A stretch of DNA of 64,000 nt from Morganella sibonii. Lineage in GTDB: Bacteria; Pseudomonadota; Gammaproteobacteria; Enterobacterales; Enterobacteriaceae. The DNA lies in assembly GCF_040560245.1 (NCBI RefSeq), contig NZ_JAKMWP010000003.1; one strand, written 5' to 3'. The notes under the pieces were generated by a model. The model was not told where the DNA came from. It ran no database searches and worked only from the letters and a program-made list of their open reading frames with translations. Of this stretch, positions 7,813 through 16,455 are shown in pieces; the stretch's first letter is position 1; each line of letters starts with the position of its first letter. Position numbers and translations under genes: made by a program.

Positions 7813-9093
7813 GTGTATTTTCTGTTTATGAAAAAAGTCTGTTTTTTTAATCTTCCCTTTGTCCGGCAGGATCACAACGCTAAACCGGAACATAATTACC
7901 GCCGTATCCTGGCGGGTGACTACGTGTTTTATACCTTTGCTTCTCAGTTCAGTGACAAAGCCGTGCTGAAAAAATTGCAGGAGGGGGACCGGGTCTTTAT
8001 CGGCGCCCGTCCGCTGGCAGACGGCAGTTACTGGCTGCACTGGCTGGTATCACCGGAGCACGGTAATCTGGAACCGGTGACAGAAGGAACCGGTAATCTG
8101 CGTAACCTGAAAAAGCTGGCACTTTCTCTGGCGATGGTCATTTTATCTGTCTGGCTGTTTTTTACACAACTATCGGGTGTGATTGCCGCGCTGATACTGA
8201 TGCTCGTTTTCGGCGGAGGATTGTGGATGCTGGCATCGTCAGTTCAGGCACTGCTGGTGACCAACAGCAGAACCATGAAGCATCTTCTGAACGGCCTGAC
8301 ACAGATTAAAGCGGGCAATACCGGTATGTGTTCTCAGGCTGAATATCTGCTGCCCGGCACAACGAAAAGCACACGGCACCGGAAGCAGGGGGATGAAGAA
8401 CGTTTTAACGAACTGGATTCGGTCCGCCCGGAAGATTACCGCCATGCGGAAAATCTGACACTGACCGGTGTGCAGGGAACCGTTACCGATCTCCGTTCTG
8501 TCCGCGATTTTACCGGCAGCGGTAAATCCCGCCGTGACTATATCGAGTATCATTTTTTGTGCAGCAGTATTCCGTTCACACTGCGTAACTATTACAGCTC
8601 AATGACAGAAGATATTAATCCGCTGTTTTTCCGCAGCCATCCGTTTTTTATTGCTGCGGATGATCCTGTCAATCTGATTGTCAATCAGCAGAAAGGTGTC
8701 ATTACCGGTCTTTATAATGAACGTGATCACAGTGCCTACCTGAAACCGGACGGCATGGCGATATCCTCACAGCAGGTGAAACTGATGTATAAGGTGTTTA
8801 CCGGTATTTTTCTGGTGATGATGCTGCTGATGATGATTTTTATATTCAATGATTTGTGGAGTATTAAAGGCACCCCGGACAAATGGGACTGGCTGCATGC
8901 CGCAAAATCACTGGGTGGTATGGCACTGATGTTTATGATGATTATCAGCGGAATTCTGCTGCTGGTTGAAATGGTGACGCTGCTTGTGCGGAAAAACTCA
9001 GCAGGAGCGGCCCGTTTTGTTTTTGTCAGGCAGATGCTGATACAGCTCAGAATCCGGAACGGCAAAAACACAGTTGTACAGGAAATTAACTGA
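7813..9093 (+). CDS. Predicted four-segment membrane protein of unknown function
   Basis: 426 residues from a GTG at 7813; an ATG at 7828 (MKKVCFF) is an equally good start and neither has a strong ribosome binding site. I see two hydrophobic segments at about 102-118 and 122-142 and two more at about 317-340 and 360-385, with soluble parts at the N terminus and between them. No family is recognised. Its stop codon overlaps the next start by one base (TGATG), so it is co-expressed with the Asp-box protein that follows. Confidence 0.75.
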   Translation: MYFLFMKKVCFFNLPFVRQDHNAKPEHNYRRILAGDYVFYTFASQFSDKAVLKKLQEGDRVFIGARPLADGSYWLHWLVSPEHGNLEPVTEGTGNLRNLKKLALSLAMVILSVWLFFTQLSGVIAALILMLVFGGGLWMLASSVQALLVTNSRTMKHLLNGLTQIKAGNTGMCSQAEYLLPGTTKSTRHRKQGDEERFNELDSVRPEDYRHAENLTLTGVQGTVTDLRSVRDFTGSGKSRRDYIEYHFLCSSIPFTLRNYYSSMTEDINPLFFRSHPFFIAADDPVNLIVNQQKGVITGLYNERDHSAYLKPDGMAISSQQVKLMYKVFTGIFLVMMLLMMIFIFNDLWSIKGTPDKWDWLHAAKSLGGMALMFMMIISGILLLVEMVTLLVRKNSAGAARFVFVRQMLIQLRIRNGKNTVVQEIN

Positions 9094-10400
9094 TGTTTGC
9101 AGACGGACGCACCCGGATTACGCTTCTGGCCATTGTGTTTATAACGTCACTGATGCTGACGTTTTCAGATACGTTTTTTTCAGCGCCGGACAGAAAACGC
9201 ATCCGCAGCTATCAGCCGGAAAAAGAGACGGTAAAATTATCCTCACGGGTCATCAGCTCTTTTCAGAACGGCGTGATGATAACCGGTGTCAGAGATGCTA
9301 TACGGGTTGATTTGGAGAGCTGCGACAGGGAAACCCGCACGTGCCGTCACAGCAAAAATGTGGGTTTTGACCCGGCAAAGGACACGGATATTCCGCTGCT
9401 GAACCTGAAAATATCGCCGGATAAAAAAGCGATCAGTGATTATCTGGAAAAACAGACCTATGAACTGAGACGCAATGAAGTCTACGGCAGCAGACCGCTG
9501 GTGCCGGTAACCTATATTATGACGGAGCAGGACGGCGATTTACGCGTCAGCGCCATGTTTATGGGGCAGGCAGAAAGCCAGGCCTGTGATAAGCAGGGGC
9601 GGTGCCTGATCCTGTTTCAGGATTACGGGTCGTATAAAAATTATGTTTTCTATTCCGGGGATGGTGGTCAGAACTGGCGCTGGTTATCGCAGTGGCAGAT
9701 GCCGGCAGTCGCGGGTGATGCAAAGATTATCGCCGTTACCGCGCCGGGCAGCGGACTTATGGTTCAGAACAATACACTGTATCAGACCCGTGATTACGGA
9801 CAAAACTGGCGCCTGTTGTTCAGTATGAACCACCGCAAAAAAAGAACCACCGACCGTTACGGACAACGGTATGTCAGCCTGAAAAGCATTTACTGGCACT
9901 ATAACGGTAACGGGCAGGTCGCGGCATGGATGGCGGATGAAAGAAACGACCCGGAAAATGTTGTCCTGGTCTGCTTTAATACCCGGACACTGAAAACGGA
10001 GTCTGACCTGCTTATCCAGGGGGAGATAAGCGTACTGGACAGCACAACCGGCGGTGAGTTTTATTTCACACTGACAGAAAAAGAGCGCAGGCGTCAGAGT
10101 GTGAATCACCTGAACTGTAACGGGGATTATTCGCCGGTACTGGAGACCGGCGGCAGTTATATTTCCGGTTTGTATGCCGGCACTGATTTACTGATAGCTG
10201 AGTTACATTCAGACACCCGGATATCTGATGATGGCGGGCAGAACTGGAATACCGCAGCGGCACTCACGAAAGCATACGGGGAAACCGCGTTATTTGATAA
10301 ATGGCACAACCGCCTGTTTTATTTTCCTGACGGTAACTACAGCAGTACCCCGAAAGGAAACCGTGACGGACTGGAGTATGCCACCTCACCTGTGCAGTAA
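9093..10400 (+). CDS. Membrane-anchored Asp-box (BNR-like) protein
   Basis: 435 residues with an N-terminal hydrophobic segment at about 7-27 that is a signal anchor or signal peptide. Three Asp-box motifs (S/T-x-D-x-G-x-x-W) stand out: SGDGGQNW near 188, TRDYGQNW near 232 and SDDGGQNW near 378, implying a beta-propeller facing the periplasm. Some T6SS lipase immunity proteins (Tli3-type) have this look, but no effector gene is adjacent, so I do not assign that role. It is coupled to the membrane protein upstream and ends in a strong hairpin. Confidence 0.75.
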   Translation: MFADGRTRITLLAIVFITSLMLTFSDTFFSAPDRKRIRSYQPEKETVKLSSRVISSFQNGVMITGVRDAIRVDLESCDRETRTCRHSKNVGFDPAKDTDIPLLNLKISPDKKAISDYLEKQTYELRRNEVYGSRPLVPVTYIMTEQDGDLRVSAMFMGQAESQACDKQGRCLILFQDYGSYKNYVFYSGDGGQNWRWLSQWQMPAVAGDAKIIAVTAPGSGLMVQNNTLYQTRDYGQNWRLLFSMNHRKKRTTDRYGQRYVSLKSIYWHYNGNGQVAAWMADERNDPENVVLVCFNTRTLKTESDLLIQGEISVLDSTTGGEFYFTLTEKERRRQSVNHLNCNGDYSPVLETGGSYISGLYAGTDLLIAELHSDTRISDDGGQNWNTAAALTKAYGETALFDKWHNRLFYFPDGNYSSTPKGNRDGLEYATSPVQ

Positions 10401-10405
10401 ACACA

Positions 10406-10435
10406 TCCGCCGCTGTTTGTAACGACAGCGGCGGA
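10406..10435. terminator. Bidirectional hairpin between convergent genes
   Basis: Perfect 11-bp arms (10406-10416 and 10425-10435) with an 8-nt loop between the Asp-box gene and the MFS gene. No T-run follows, so it may stop transcription only weakly or protect 3' ends. Confidence 0.6.
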
Positions 10436-10442
10436 GCAATCG

Positions 10443-11630
10443 TCAGGCTGTATTTTCTGCCGGGGATTCATTCATACTGCGGCGCAGTAAAAATATCACC
10501 ACCAGAATCACAATTCCGGTTGCCAGCCCGGCAACATTCACGGAATACCAGCCTGCATAATAAAAAGCGAATCCTGCCAGTAAACTGCCGAGAGCGCCGA
10601 AACTGAAGATAAGAAAATCGGTCGCGCCCTGGATTTTTGCCCGCTCATTACCGGTATAAGTGCGGGGAAGCAGATGCGTGGTGCTGATCAGAATGAAGTT
10701 CCAGGCCAGTCCCAGAGACGTCATGGCAATCAGGAAATGGGCATAACTGTTGCCGGTCAGGCTGACGGCATTACTGATTAACAGACAAATCACGCCCAGC
10801 CAGACAAAACATTTTACCCCGAGGCGGCTGATTAACTGACCGGTAAAGAAAGAGGGCGCAAACATCCCCAGAATGTGACACTGAAATACAAAGGCGATTG
10901 CCGGGAATTCAAATCCCTGTGCTTTCATTGCCAGCGGGAACGCGCCGACCATATACACCACTAATGCATATCCGGCACCACTGACCACCGCGATCAGGAT
11001 CAGCAGCGGCTGGGAATATAACTGCCGGTACGGCCGGTTTGCCGTGGTATTACCGGTCTGAGCGGGAAGTTGTGCTTTCAGCGGTAAGAATGTCAGCAGC
11101 ACAAAGGCCATGATATAAATGGCGGTCAGTGCCCCGAAAGTACCGAGAAACGGATAAGCCGCCACCAGTGTCCGCGTGGACATCGCCAGTGACGGACCGA
11201 CGAGTACGGCAATAATCCCGCCGCTCATCACCACACCAATCGCTTTTGCCCGCAGCGCGGCAGGTGCCTCTTCCAGCGCGGCAAAACGGTATTGCTGGGC
11301 AGTGCCGATGGCAATGCCGGTAAAAAAAGTACCCGCTGAAAACAGCAGCATGTTGTGTGTATAAATACCGGCAATCGCCAGTAATGCACCGATCAGCCCC
11401 CCGGTATTGCCGAGAATAAACCCGGCGCGGCGGCCGAATCGCATCATAAAGTGAGCCATCGATACTGAGGCAGAAATCAGTCCGATATATTGCGCCAGCA
11501 GCGGGATCGTGGCATGCGCCGGATCGTCTGCCAGCTGTGCCCCGATAAGGACGGCAACGGAGAGCACCAGAGCATTCCCGGTGGTAAACAGCGCTAAGGC
11601 GGCTGAGAGCCAATAAACAGAACGTGGCAT
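10443..11630 (-). CDS. MFS transporter under MerR control
   Basis: 395 residues with about 12 hydrophobic segments and the MFS loop signature (MRFGRRAGFILG) near residue 64. The substrate is not evident. Upstream, a promoter with a 19-bp spacer overlaps the end of the merR-like gene, so its expression very probably depends on that regulator. This suggests efflux of the compound sensed. It is convergent with the Asp-box gene at its 3' end. Confidence 0.88.
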   Translation of the reverse strand: MPRSVYWLSAALALFTTGNALVLSVAVLIGAQLADDPAHATIPLLAQYIGLISASVSMAHFMMRFGRRAGFILGNTGGLIGALLAIAGIYTHNMLLFSAGTFFTGIAIGTAQQYRFAALEEAPAALRAKAIGVVMSGGIIAVLVGPSLAMSTRTLVAAYPFLGTFGALTAIYIMAFVLLTFLPLKAQLPAQTGNTTANRPYRQLYSQPLLILIAVVSGAGYALVVYMVGAFPLAMKAQGFEFPAIAFVFQCHILGMFAPSFFTGQLISRLGVKCFVWLGVICLLISNAVSLTGNSYAHFLIAMTSLGLAWNFILISTTHLLPRTYTGNERAKIQGATDFLIFSFGALGSLLAGFAFYYAGWYSVNVAGLATGIVILVVIFLLRRSMNESPAENTA

Positions 11631-11694
11631 AATAATTCCTTATTATTCAATATAAAAAATGAATAATGACATCAGACGGAAATCAGTATGCCGG

Positions 11695-11725
11695 ATGATA
11701 CAATTTCAAGCTGACTTTAAGTCAA
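11695..11725 (-). promoter_or_regulatory. MerR-type promoter with 19-bp spacer
   Basis: On the minus strand TTGACT (11720-11725) and TATCAT (11695-11700) are separated by exactly 19 bp rather than the usual 17, the diagnostic geometry of MerR-activated promoters. The spacer holds a dyad TTAAAG-TCAG-CTTGAA with one mismatch. The -35 box overlaps the stop codon of the regulator gene. Confidence 0.75.
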
Positions 11726-12144
11726 GCGGGTTTTTTCACCGTTTTGTTTCTGTTTTTTTTCAGGCTGACACTCAGGATTTTGCGGAACTTCGGACAGGCC
11801 AGATGATTTTCCGCCGGGCACTGTTCAATATGCAGCAGCCCCTGTTTCAGATTCTGTAATTCACGGATTTTCTGGTCAATTTCAGTGATTTTTGCCTGAA
11901 TTGCCGTCCTTTCAATACCTTTTGACGGCAGTTCACTGAGCATCACGGCAATTTCATCCAGTGAAAAATGCCCCTGTCTGGCGAGAATGATCAGCGACAG
12001 CCGCGTCAGCACTTCTTCATCATAAATACGGGTCAGTCCCTTGCGCCCGGCAGGCGTGATCAGCCCCTTGCTTTCATAATAGCGGATAGTGGCGGTTGTC
12101 AGGCCGGTCAGCTCTGCGACACGGCCGATATCAATCATTTTCAT
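11722..12144 (-). CDS. MerR family transcriptional regulator
   Basis: 140 residues. The winged HTH is at the N terminus (MIDIGRVAELTGLTTATIRYYESKGLI), followed by a dimerisation coiled coil (about 80-110) and a C-terminal tail with two Cys (CPAENHLACP). The tail recalls metal or thiol sensors of the family, but two Cys alone do not fix the inducer. It overlaps the upstream GNAT gene by 4 bp and its probable target, an MFS gene, lies downstream. Confidence 0.9.
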   Translation of the reverse strand: MKMIDIGRVAELTGLTTATIRYYESKGLITPAGRKGLTRIYDEEVLTRLSLIILARQGHFSLDEIAVMLSELPSKGIERTAIQAKITEIDQKIRELQNLKQGLLHIEQCPAENHLACPKFRKILSVSLKKNRNKTVKKPA

Positions 12145-12848
12145 AATGCATCACGCAGTGACGCCAGAGAGCGGATTTGTTTGCCGTCCGGCGTAAAATT
12201 ATCCGCTGACAGCCACTGTTCCATCGCCCGGTTAACAACCGGCCATTCGCTGTCAATGACGGAGAACCATTCGGTATCACGGGTGCGGCCTTTGACGACT
12301 CTGGCCTGACGGAAACAGCCTTCATACTGAAAACCCAGGCGCAGTGCCGCATGACGGGAAGGGGCGTTGAGACTGTCACATTTCCACTCATAGCGGCGGT
12401 AACCGAGGGTATCAAATACATATTTCATCAGCAGCCAGTGGGCTTCTGTGGACATCACCGTACCGCTGAGCAGCGGGGAAAAATGTACATGACCGACTTC
12501 GGTAACACCGTTTTTCTCATCTGTCCGCATCAGGGAAAAGACACCAACGGCCTTGCCGGTCTGTTTATCCGTGATGGTGAAAAACAGCGGATCTGAGGAT
12601 TGTGCATTTTTTTCAATGCGGGCGCGGTACTCAGCCGCATCCTGCGGCGGTTCATCCGGCAGCCAGGTCCAGTGACGTCCGTCCGGGGCGAGCGAAAATG
12701 CCCGGTAAAGGTCATCCGCATGTGCAGGACTGAGCGGGTCTATCCGGCAGTGGCGGCCTTCCGCACTGATACGGGCAGGGTAAGGACGGCCGTTCCAGTC
12801 CGGGACGATATCACCGACAGTTTGTCCGAATGTGTTTATCTGACTCAT
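12141..12848 (-). CDS. GNAT acetyltransferase, RimL-like
   Basis: 235 residues from the ATG at 12848, chosen because GGAG lies 8 nt upstream; the frame stays open to 12941 but that part has no ribosome binding site. The RimL-type GNAT fold is indicated by FFTITDKQTGKAVG, then the EVGHVHFSP strand and a conserved NAPSRHAALRLGFQYEG segment. Such proteins acetylate ribosomal protein or small-molecule amines. It is co-transcribed with the MerR gene through an ATGA overlap. Confidence 0.85.
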   Translation of the reverse strand: MSQINTFGQTVGDIVPDWNGRPYPARISAEGRHCRIDPLSPAHADDLYRAFSLAPDGRHWTWLPDEPPQDAAEYRARIEKNAQSSDPLFFTITDKQTGKAVGVFSLMRTDEKNGVTEVGHVHFSPLLSGTVMSTEAHWLLMKYVFDTLGYRRYEWKCDSLNAPSRHAALRLGFQYEGCFRQARVVKGRTRDTEWFSVIDSEWPVVNRAMEQWLSADNFTPDGKQIRSLASLRDAL

Positions 12849-13269
12849 TGATTGTTTCTCCGCGCTGTTTTGCTTTCCTGTACTGTAATATGCTGAACGG
12901 GATGAGAAAAGAGCCGGTTTTTTAAAATTTAAGAGAACCACTTCAGATACACGTAAACAGATGAATGCGGTTTATGTATTGATGTTATCCGGCAAAATCA
13001 TGTTGATGCGGTAAAATAGTCTTGTTCAGATAAATAAAAACACCGGAAATACACCCGTGTTCTATTCTGTATTAATCAGATACAGATCATTAAATATGAA
13101 TATTTACGGATTATTTCACGCAATATACTCTGGGGGAGTACATTATCACGCCGGGTTCTTCGCTATAATCGGATTAATTAATAACAGCAGAGACTCAGCG
13201 GCAGATTACTGCAATATTTCGTTATCATAATGTAATTTTTTAGTAAATACGTTAACAGTCTCTGACCTG
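12849..13269. other. Intergenic region upstream of FecCD importer
   Basis: 421 bp separate a minus-strand GNAT gene from the importer. A TATAAT box lies at 13164-13169 with a poor -35. A 15-bp palindrome (TACTC-TGGGG-GAGTA) lies at 13126-13140. I could not find a convincing Fur box. A 44-codon frame from ATG at 13096 has no ribosome binding site and is not called. Confidence 0.5.
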
Positions 13270-14355
13270 ATGAAATACAGGTTAACCGTGATGAGTGATA
13301 TAGTCAGCGCAACAACCGTTCGGCGTAAAGAAAAGCTGAATTTCCGGAATGTGTCACAATTTTTTATCTGCCTGTCTGCATTGCTTGGCGCCATGTTTTT
13401 TTCACTGTTTTATGGCAGTGTGAATATGGAATTTCACCAGAAACTGAATACAGTCATCAGCATTATTACCGGCAGTATAAACAGTGATGACCTGCTGCCG
13501 TATGAAACCATCATTTATAATATCCGTCTGCCCCGGATTATCCTTGTGGCGATTACCGGTGCATCTCTGTCGCTGGTGGGAATACTGATGCAGACGATAA
13601 CCCGTAACGAACTGGCTGACCCGTATATTCTCGGGGTTTCCTCCGGTGCCAGCGCCGGGGCGGTATCAGCCATTGTACTCGGATTATTTGCCTTTATGTC
13701 GCCTTACAATGTGTATATCGGGGCATTTGCCGGCGGATTGATATCCACCGCTATTATTGTCTTGTTTAATTTTAAAAAGAGTAACATGACCAATCTTGTG
13801 CTGATAGGGATTGGTATTTCCAGTTTATTCTCTGCTATTACTACCGCCATTATTTATTTATCCAAAAATGAAAGCCAGGTTAAAAGCGCCATGTTCTGGA
13901 TGCTGGGCAGTTTTTCCGGTATAAAATGGTCTTATATTCCGCTGCCGCTGGTGGCATTGATTGCAGTATTAATTTTTTGTCTGTTATTCAGTAATGTGCT
14001 GGATACGTTATTACTGGGTGCGGATGCATCAGCCCAATTAGGCGTGAACGTGGGTGCAATCAAGCTGGGAGTGATTATTTTATCATCATTTGTGGTGTCT
14101 ATTATTGTTGCTAATGTCGGTGTCATCGCTTTTATCGGCCTTATTATTCCGCATATTGTCCGTAATACGATTTCTGTAAAGCATTTTAAATTATCACTCT
14201 ATTCCTGTCTGGTCGGTGGTGCATTTCTGGTGGTTATTGACACCATTTCCCGCAGCTGGTTTAAACCGGAGGAGATCCCGGTCGGCATTCTGACCTCACT
14301 GATTGGTGCGCCGCTGTTTGTGTATATCATTATTAAAGCGAACAGGAGCCGGTAA
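13270..14355 (+). CDS. FecCD family ABC transporter permease
   Basis: 361 residues, typical of the iron/B12/heme permease family. The segments PYETIIYNIRLPRIILVAITG and ILGVSSGASAGA are strong family marks, with about ten hydrophobic helices. Start could be ATG 13270 or ATG 13291; neither has a strong ribosome binding site. It is first in an operon permease, ATPase, binding protein, so it is a complete importer for a siderophore, heme or cobalamin. No receptor gene is adjacent; the TonB receptor at 37552 is a possible partner. Confidence 0.92.
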   Translation: MKYRLTVMSDIVSATTVRRKEKLNFRNVSQFFICLSALLGAMFFSLFYGSVNMEFHQKLNTVISIITGSINSDDLLPYETIIYNIRLPRIILVAITGASLSLVGILMQTITRNELADPYILGVSSGASAGAVSAIVLGLFAFMSPYNVYIGAFAGGLISTAIIVLFNFKKSNMTNLVLIGIGISSLFSAITTAIIYLSKNESQVKSAMFWMLGSFSGIKWSYIPLPLVALIAVLIFCLLFSNVLDTLLLGADASAQLGVNVGAIKLGVIILSSFVVSIIVANVGVIAFIGLIIPHIVRNTISVKHFKLSLYSCLVGGAFLVVIDTISRSWFKPEEIPVGILTSLIGAPLFVYIIIKANRSR

Positions 14356-14356
14356 C

Positions 14357-15097
14357 GTGAGCACTGTTGATATTACTGACCTGAGTTATAACGGAATACT
14401 GAAAGATATTAATTTATCATTTTCCGGAAAAAGAGTGATTGGTATTGTCGGACCCAACGGTTCCGGAAAAACAACCTTATTGAGACATATTTACCGGGAT
14501 ATTAAAACACGGGGAACCGTTTTCTTTGATAATACCGATATCGCTCAATTTTCCATCAAATCACTTGCGCGCAATATCTCGGTACTGACGCAGTTTAATG
14601 ATCAGGTGGAAGGCAAACTGACCATTGAAGAAATCGTGGTGATGGGGCGGATGCCGTATAAAAAACATTATGCGGATTACAGCGGCCGGGATTTTGTGAT
14701 TGCAGATAACTACATGGCATTGTTTGGTCTGCAAAAAATGAAAAATAAAGAGTATCACGCACTGTCCGGCGGTGAAAAACAACGGGTGATGCTGGCGAAA
14801 TGTTTTTCCCAGGAAACCGATATTATGATTCTGGATGAACCGACTAACCATCTGGATATCCGTTATAAAGTGGAAGTGATGAAAGCGCTGGCTGCGTCAG
14901 AATCCACCGTAATAATGACCATTCACGATATTAATTTGTCTGCAAAATACTGCCAGTATCTGATCCTGATGAATGAAGGTCAGATTTATGCTCAGGGTAC
15001 ACCGGCGGAAGTATTAACCCGGGAGTGTCTGCGCGATGTATTTGGTGTGGAATTTACGGTATTACCGGTCGACGATCGTGTCGCTATATTTTTATAA
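14357..15097 (+). CDS. ABC transporter ATPase of FecCD importer
   Basis: 246 residues from GTG at 14357, chosen for AGGAG 8 nt upstream. Walker A GPNGSGKTT, signature LSGGEKQR and Walker B IMILDEP are all intact, followed by the switch His in MTIHD. It resembles FecE/FhuC-type ATPases for metal-chelate uptake. It starts 1 bp after the permease stop and is followed by the binding-protein gene, 13 bp downstream. Confidence 0.93.
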   Translation: MSTVDITDLSYNGILKDINLSFSGKRVIGIVGPNGSGKTTLLRHIYRDIKTRGTVFFDNTDIAQFSIKSLARNISVLTQFNDQVEGKLTIEEIVVMGRMPYKKHYADYSGRDFVIADNYMALFGLQKMKNKEYHALSGGEKQRVMLAKCFSQETDIMILDEPTNHLDIRYKVEVMKALAASESTVIMTIHDINLSAKYCQYLILMNEGQIYAQGTPAEVLTRECLRDVFGVEFTVLPVDDRVAIFL

Positions 15098-15110
15098 TCC
15101 GGATGAGGGA

Positions 15111-16097
15111 ATGATGAAAAAATTATTATTGAGTACCTTAGTTATCTCTGCGCTGTTTTCTGCAACAGCAAACGCTGAAAATAAAACCGGTCCGGCTTAT
15201 GTCCCGGTTGAATTCAGCGCAAAACTGGATGGCAATGAATATCACTTTAAACCTGAGCAATCCCCGCAGCGTATTGTATCTCTTAGTCAGATCACCACCG
15301 AAATGCTGCTGGCGCTGGATTTGGGTGATCGTATGGTCGGCACTGCTTTCCTGGAAGAGCCGATTTATCCGCCGGTAAAAGCAGCGTATGACAAAATTCC
15401 TGTTCTGGCGGAAAAATGGCCGTCTTACGAAGTTTTTATGTCCGTTAAACCGGATTTTGCGACCGGCTGGGCAAACTCGTTCTCAAAACTGGCACTGGAA
15501 GCCAATAAAATTGTGCCGGAAGGCGTTGCCGTTTATGTACCGGAATCCATGACATCACCGAACGCAGATGTGAATACCTATTTTAACGATATGCTGAAAT
15601 TCGGTGAGATTTTCGGTGTGGAAGATACCGCTGAAAAATACGTGGCGGGAGAGAAAGAAAAACTGAAGACGGTTATCAGTCAGATTCAGCGCTATCCGGA
15701 AAAAACCGCCTTTATTTTTGATTCTCAGGACGGTAAACCGTATACCTTCTTTGATGGTTATACGTCGGAAATGCTGAAACTGATTTCCGTTAAAAATATT
15801 TTTGCCGGTAAAAATACCGGAAAAACCTGGGCGGTCGGTAACTGGGAAGATGTGATCATGTCTGATCCGGAAGTGATCATTATTCCTGTTTATAAAGGCT
15901 TCCGTAATGACGATGATTATGACCAGAAAGTATCATTTATCGAATCTATGCCGGAAATGCAGGGCGTAAAAGCCGTGAAAAATAAAAACTATATTAAAGT
16001 TAATTTATCAGAGTTAGTTCCGGGCCCGCGTTCGATTGATATTTTGCCGGTACTGGCAAAAGAAATTCACGAAAACAGTAAATTACAAAAACAGTAA
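15111..16097 (+). CDS. Periplasmic substrate-binding protein (FecB/BtuF-like)
   Basis: 328 residues from ATG at 15111 (ribosome binding site GAGG). A signal peptide ends at about residue 22 (ATANA). The body shows the class III binding-protein marks RIVSLSQITTEMLLALD and a central long helix, and it is intact, unlike the frameshifted homologous-type gene at 39725. It delivers the ligand to the permease encoded upstream. Ligand class (siderophore, heme or B12) cannot be decided from sequence. Confidence 0.9.
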   Translation: MMKKLLLSTLVISALFSATANAENKTGPAYVPVEFSAKLDGNEYHFKPEQSPQRIVSLSQITTEMLLALDLGDRMVGTAFLEEPIYPPVKAAYDKIPVLAEKWPSYEVFMSVKPDFATGWANSFSKLALEANKIVPEGVAVYVPESMTSPNADVNTYFNDMLKFGEIFGVEDTAEKYVAGEKEKLKTVISQIQRYPEKTAFIFDSQDGKPYTFFDGYTSEMLKLISVKNIFAGKNTGKTWAVGNWEDVIMSDPEVIIIPVYKGFRNDDDYDQKVSFIESMPEMQGVKAVKNKNYIKVNLSELVPGPRSIDILPVLAKEIHENSKLQKQ

Positions 16098-16108
16098 TAA
16101 TGACGTAT

Positions 16109-16133
16109 GTCCGCACCGGTTTCCGGTGCGGAC
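16109..16133. terminator. Hairpin between convergent importer and azlD genes
   Basis: Perfect 11-bp GC-rich arms (16109-16119 and 16123-16133) with a TTT loop; no T-run. It lies between convergent stops and can end both units. Confidence 0.6.
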
Positions 16134-16143
16134 AGTTAAACCA

Positions 16144-16455
16144 TCAGAACAGATAAATCAGGGTGTAGAAAAATACCAGTGTCAGTACGACAGTCAGAAG
16201 GGTGTTTTTAATCAGCCGTGCCGCAATAATACAAAACAGCGTACCCCATAAATACGGATTATCACTGATATCTCGGAACTGCTGTTCCTCTAATAATACA
16301 ATCGGCGCGCAAATAGCCACCAGCAGGCAGGGTGCGGAATAAGTCAGTGCCTGCTGAATAAAAACCGGCAACCGCAGCGGTAATCCCGGGATCAGAAAAA
16401 TAAAGCGCAGCGAAAACAGCATCAGTGTCAGTGCGAGTATTAATCCCCAGCTCAT
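16144..16455 (-). CDS. azlD: AzlD family branched-chain amino acid exporter subunit
   Basis: 103 residues from the ATG at 16455, which overlaps the azlC stop as ATGA and has GGATG upstream. Three to four hydrophobic helices and the family segment ALTYSAPCLLVAICAPIV are visible. AzlD pairs with AzlC to export branched-chain amino acids or analogues. Confidence 0.88.
   Translation of the reverse strand: MSWGLILALTLMLFSLRFIFLIPGLPLRLPVFIQQALTYSAPCLLVAICAPIVLLEEQQFRDISDNPYLWGTLFCIIAARLIKNTLLTVVLTLVFFYTLIYLF

Noticed and set aside
9093..10400. Calling the Asp-box protein a Tli3 immunity gene
   Set aside because: The fold hint is real, but no lipase gene is adjacent and I could not run a family search; it is left as unknown.
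13096..13230. 44-codon open frame upstream of the importer
   Set aside because: No ribosome binding site precedes the ATG and the content resembles no protein; the promoter and palindrome of the importer lie in it.
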